In this document: in pieces, positions 6,812-9,178 of the stretch | Numbering within the stretch: the first letter of the stretch is position 1 | Layout: the number at the start of each line of letters is the position of its first letter | From: Rubrobacteraceae bacterium | GTDB taxonomy: Bacteria > Actinomycetota > Rubrobacteria > Rubrobacterales > Rubrobacteraceae | Assembly: GCA_021156345.1 (NCBI GenBank) | Contig: JAJNDJ010000041.1 | Span: forward strand, 1 to 9,178 | Direction: 5' to 3' | Length of the DNA: 9,178 nt | Translations under genes and position numbers: made by a program | Notes under the pieces: generated by a model | What the model was told of the DNA's origin: nothing | What the model saw: the letters and a program-made list of their open reading frames with translations, nothing else | Database searches by the model: none

Positions 6812-6851
6812 TTGATTTATGATTAGTTTTATGATTATATATAAATCATAA
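6812..6851 (+). promoter_or_regulatory. AT-rich promoter and candidate operator of the NrtR cluster
   Basis: This very AT-rich block breaks the high-GC background. TTGATT (6812-6817) and TATATA (6836-6841) form a -35/-10 pair with an 18-base spacer. Transcription would start close to the ATG at 6851, so the mRNA may be leaderless; no ribosome site precedes that ATG. The 10-base unit TTTATGATTA occurs twice in direct orientation (6816-6825 and 6828-6837), 12 bases apart. The second copy forms an inverted repeat with AATCATAA: TTATGATT (6829-6836), 7-base spacer, 6844-6851. Three half-sites over the core promoter fit an autoregulatory repressor site, probably for the NrtR encoded next. The assignment to NrtR is inference from position. 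Confidence 0.6.
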
Positions 6852-7512
6852 TGACGAAGAGAGGTGAGACAAGGGTTGCTGTGGACCTGGTGGTATTCGG
6901 GTTGGTGGATGGGGAGCTCTCGGTGTTGATGGGCCGGAGGCTGCACGCGCCGTACGAGGGTTTCAGCTGGCGCGGGAGGTGCTGGAGAGGACGACGGGTG
7001 TCGAGCGGGCGTGGGTGGAGCAGCTGGCTACGTTCGACCGTCCGCCTGTGATCGGTGAGAGTGGCGAGATCTCGACGCCGGGCCGGGACCCGAGGGGTGA
7101 GATCGTATCGGTTGCGTACATGGCTGTGGTCGGGGCGCACCGGGTGAGGGAGGATTACGGTGGGGATCTGGGATGGCAGGCCGTGCGGCGGTTGCCGGGG
7201 AGGGTGGCCTTCGACCACCGTGAGATCCTGGACTATGCCGTGCGGCGCTTGCAGAGCAAGCTAGGGTACTCGTCGCTCGGCTTCGAGCTGCTGGCCGAGG
7301 AGTTCACGTTGCCCGAGTTGCAGCGCGTCTACGAGGCGGTTCTCGGGGTCGCGTTGAACCGGGGGAACTTCCGGCGCAAAGTACTCGAAGCGGGGGTGGT
7401 GGAGGATACGGGTAAGACGAGGCCGGCTCGTGGCAAGCCGGCGCATCTATACAGGTTCAGGCGTCGGGCCTTCGGACTCTTCGAGACGCCGGACGGGTTC
7501 ATCGAGGGATAG
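6851..7512 (+). pseudogene. nrtR: NrtR-type NAD-metabolism repressor with internal deletion and frame change
   Basis: NrtR proteins join a Nudix-like ADP-ribose-sensing domain to a C-terminal winged helix and repress NAD biosynthesis or salvage genes. The first frame from ATG 6851 reads VAVDLVVFGLVDGELSVLMGRR...PYEGFSW, the normal start. In the next frame, from about 6967, it resumes as LAREVLERTTGVERAWVEQLATF, then RDPRGEIVSVAYMAVV, and a winged-helix region (about 7230-7500) with LQRVYEAVLG and NRGNFRRKV. Between W (6968) and A-R-E (6970) the expected LPGGFV...EEA Nudix segment, about 15-18 residues by family architecture, is absent and the frame shifts. The junction lies in 6965-6975. Without the segment, ligand binding and probably the fold would be lost. 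The DNA-binding half is well preserved, so the lesion is recent or an assembly error. The SPFH gene follows after 11 bases. Confidence 0.72.
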
Positions 7513-7523
7513 GGAGTAAGGAT

Positions 7524-8320
7524 ATGTTGGGGATCGGGTACTTCAAGGCGCAGCCTACAGAGTTCGTCCGAAAGGTGGCCGGTGGAAGGGTGAAGAGGGA
7601 GGGGCAGGCTCTTTCCTTCTACTACCTGGAGCGCCGGACGAGCATCGTGGTCGTGCCCGTCTCCAGCGCGGACGCGGCTTTCGTGTTCAACGAGCAGACC
7701 GGAAACTACCAGGCGGTCACCATACAGGGCCAGCTCACGTACCGCATCGTCGAGCCACGCCGGACCATGGAGATGCTCAACTACGTGATCGACCCGAAGA
7801 GGCGGGCGCACGTCTCCCAGGACCCGGAGCGGCTGAAGCCCGTGCCCTGCTGGCACCGCTCGGGGTGGAACTAATCAGCCTGAACTTCACCTCCGTCAGC
7901 CCCAACCCCGAGGTTGGGAAGGCTCTGGAGGCGGAGTACAGGGAGACCCTGCTGAGGCGGGCGGACGAGGCGATCTACGCGCGGAGGGCCGCGGCTGTCG
8001 AGGAGGAGGGCAAGATCAAATCGAACGAGCTGGAGGGTGAGATCTCACTGGAGCGCGAGCGCGAACGCCTCATCGACCTGGAAGCCGCCAACAACCGCAA
8101 GAAGTCCCAGGCGTGGGGTGAGCGCAGGGAACTGGAGGCTGGCTTCACGGCACGGGCCAGCGAGATGGAGCTTGCCCCTTACCGCGACCTCGACCCCAGG
8201 AAGGTTCTCGCCCTCGCCATGCGCGACATCGGCAACAATGCCGGCAAGGTCGGCAACCTCAATATTACCTCCGAGGTGCTCGCGGATCTCCTGCAGACGG
8301 GAACGAACGGTGCCAACTGA
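7524..8320 (+). pseudogene. SPFH/band-7 domain protein with internal deletion and frame change
   Basis: SPFH (stomatin/prohibitin/flotillin-like) proteins oligomerise on membranes and scaffold other proteins. ATG 7524 has GGAGTAAGG just upstream. The first frame (7524-7835) gives MLGIGYFKAQPTEFV, a REGQALSFYYLERRTS strand, VFNEQTGNYQAVTIQGQ and LTYRIVEPRR, the N-terminal core of an SPFH domain, ending around SQDPERL. It then runs into a stop at 7872-7874. The next frame, readable from about 7847, continues LLAPLGVELISLNFTSVSPNPEVGKALEAEYRE, then a charged helix rich in E, R and K (about 7937-8150, likely coiled coil) and a conserved tail ALAMRDIGNNAGKVGNLNI. The SPFH helices expected between the two parts, perhaps 40-50 residues by memory of the family, are missing. 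The junction lies in 7836-7850. The stop overlaps the start of the NAD-kinase-like gene. Confidence 0.72.
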
Positions 8321-9178
8321 ATGGAACAAGATCGTGGTCGTCACCAGGAAGACGGGATTGGAAGAGCTTCTCGAACGCTTTGTGACGAAGGAGCAGGCCC
8401 GATTCTACCTGGAGCACTCAGGCGTACCCTTCGAGCCTTATGAGGAGGAGCAGCGCGCCCACGACGATGCCCTGACTAGACTCAGGGCGGCGCTCCCGGC
8501 TGGCGTTCGCAGCCAGTTCGTCGAGCGCTCGTTTCTCCCCACGTTCGCTTTCGGGGGGCGGGACCTCGTCGCGACCCTCGGGCCTGACGGCATGGTCGTC
8601 AACGTGGCCAAATATCTGCGTGGCGGGCAGCCGATACTGGCCTTCAACCCGGACCCTTCGACCATAGACGGCATCCTCATACCGTTCCGGGTGGAGGAGG
8701 CCGGGGCGGCGATCCGGGCCGTCCTGCGCGGAGATTTCCTGGTGCGCGAGGTGACCATGGCCCGCGCCACGCTCGGCGACGGCCAGAGCTTGCTCGCCTT
8801 CAACGACCTCTTCGTCGGGAGGAAGACCCACATCTCGGCCCGCTACCACCTCACGCATGGGCGGCGCTCCGAGAACCAGTCTTCGAGCGGCATAATAATC
8901 TCGACGGGCGCGGGGTCCACCGGCTGGCTAAGCTCCGTCCTCAACGGCGCAGCCGGCGTTGTCGAGCCGTTCGCAGGGAAGAAGGCCGTGGCGCCGGTTC
9001 GCGAGGGATTCCGTTTCGCCTGGGACGCGCCGAAGCTGTGCTTCAGCGTCAGAGAGCCGTTCGTCAGCAAGGCGTCGGCGGCGGGGATAGTGTGGGGTGA
9101 CGTCAGGGCCGGCCAGAAGCTTGAGGTCGTCAGCCAGATGCCGCAGGACGGTGTGATCTTCAGCGACGGCGTCGAGGC
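8310..9178 (+). CDS. NAD-kinase-like protein, divergent, partial at the window edge
   Basis: The open frame runs to the right edge (289 codons seen, no stop). The fold is that of the ATP-NAD kinase/diacylglycerol kinase superfamily, whose members phosphorylate NAD to NADP or act on lipids and sugars. Visible landmarks are FGGRDLVATLGPDGMVVNVAKYL (about 83-105), PILAFNPDP, the AFND motif (N165, D166) and STGAGSTGW (198-206). In canonical NAD kinases the first is GGDGT and the last resembles TPTGSTAY. Here the first is G91-P92-D93-G94-M95: the catalytic-type aspartate is kept while the second Gly and the Thr are changed. Such variants occur in actinobacterial proteins annotated as NAD kinases, so activity is plausible but unproven. 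GTG 8310 overlaps the SPFH stop by 11 bases and begins the conserved-looking EWNKIVVVTRKTGLEELLERF. The nearby ATG 8321 is out of frame. The coupling to NrtR supports a role in NAD(P) balance. Confidence 0.8.
   Translation, partial: MPTEWNKIVVVTRKTGLEELLERFVTKEQARFYLEHSGVPFEPYEEEQRAHDDALTRLRAALPAGVRSQFVERSFLPTFAFGGRDLVATLGPDGMVVNVAKYLRGGQPILAFNPDPSTIDGILIPFRVEEAGAAIRAVLRGDFLVREVTMARATLGDGQSLLAFNDLFVGRKTHISARYHLTHGRRSENQSSSGIIISTGAGSTGWLSSVLNGAAGVVEPFAGKKAVAPVREGFRFAWDAPKLCFSVREPFVSKASAAGIVWGDVRAGQKLEVVSQMPQDGVIFSDGVE

Noticed and set aside
1..9178. CRISPR array, insertion sequence or toxin-antitoxin pair
   Set aside because: No regularly spaced repeats, transposase motifs or small paired toxin/antitoxin frames were found on either strand.

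Overview
The window is high-GC bacterial DNA with many GTG and TTG starts and Shine-Dalgarno sites of the GGAGG type. The gene set (a GT87-type membrane glycosyltransferase, a DUF2231-Rieske fusion, and an NrtR/SPFH/NAD-kinase-like cluster) points to an actinobacterium. A Rubrobacter-like lineage is my best guess; this is an inference from style and gene content, not from a database match.

Layout. Bases 6-95 encode tRNA-Ser(CGA), followed by a GTCAGC-rich intergenic repeat (110-167). A plus-strand block then holds a frameshifted GT87-family glycosyltransferase (260-1460), a DUF2231-Rieske membrane iron-sulfur protein (1536-2432) and a ZIP-type metal transporter (2494-3198). This block converges on a minus-strand operon, read from 5099 down to 3292: a DUF1802 protein followed by two paralogous membrane-TPR proteins that overlap by 4 bases. 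The convergent junction (3199-3297) holds three consecutive inverted repeats, one inside a second copy of the GTCAGC element. Divergent from the operon is fumC (5181-6572), an intact class II fumarase of the TCA cycle.

After a gap with no recognisable gene (6573-6811) comes an AT-rich promoter/operator (6812-6851) and a three-gene plus-strand cluster: an NrtR-type NAD-metabolism regulator, an SPFH/band-7 membrane-scaffold protein, and a divergent NAD-kinase-like protein that runs off the right edge. The cluster suggests membrane-associated control of NAD(P) under an ADP-ribose-sensing repressor.

The most notable feature is that three plus-strand genes are broken. The glycosyltransferase has one extra base near 515. 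The NrtR and SPFH genes each appear to lack an internal segment (roughly 50 bp and more than 100 bp, by comparison with remembered family architecture) together with a frame change, while the sequence on both sides stays well conserved. The lesions could be recent gene decay or sequence/assembly error. The window alone cannot decide.
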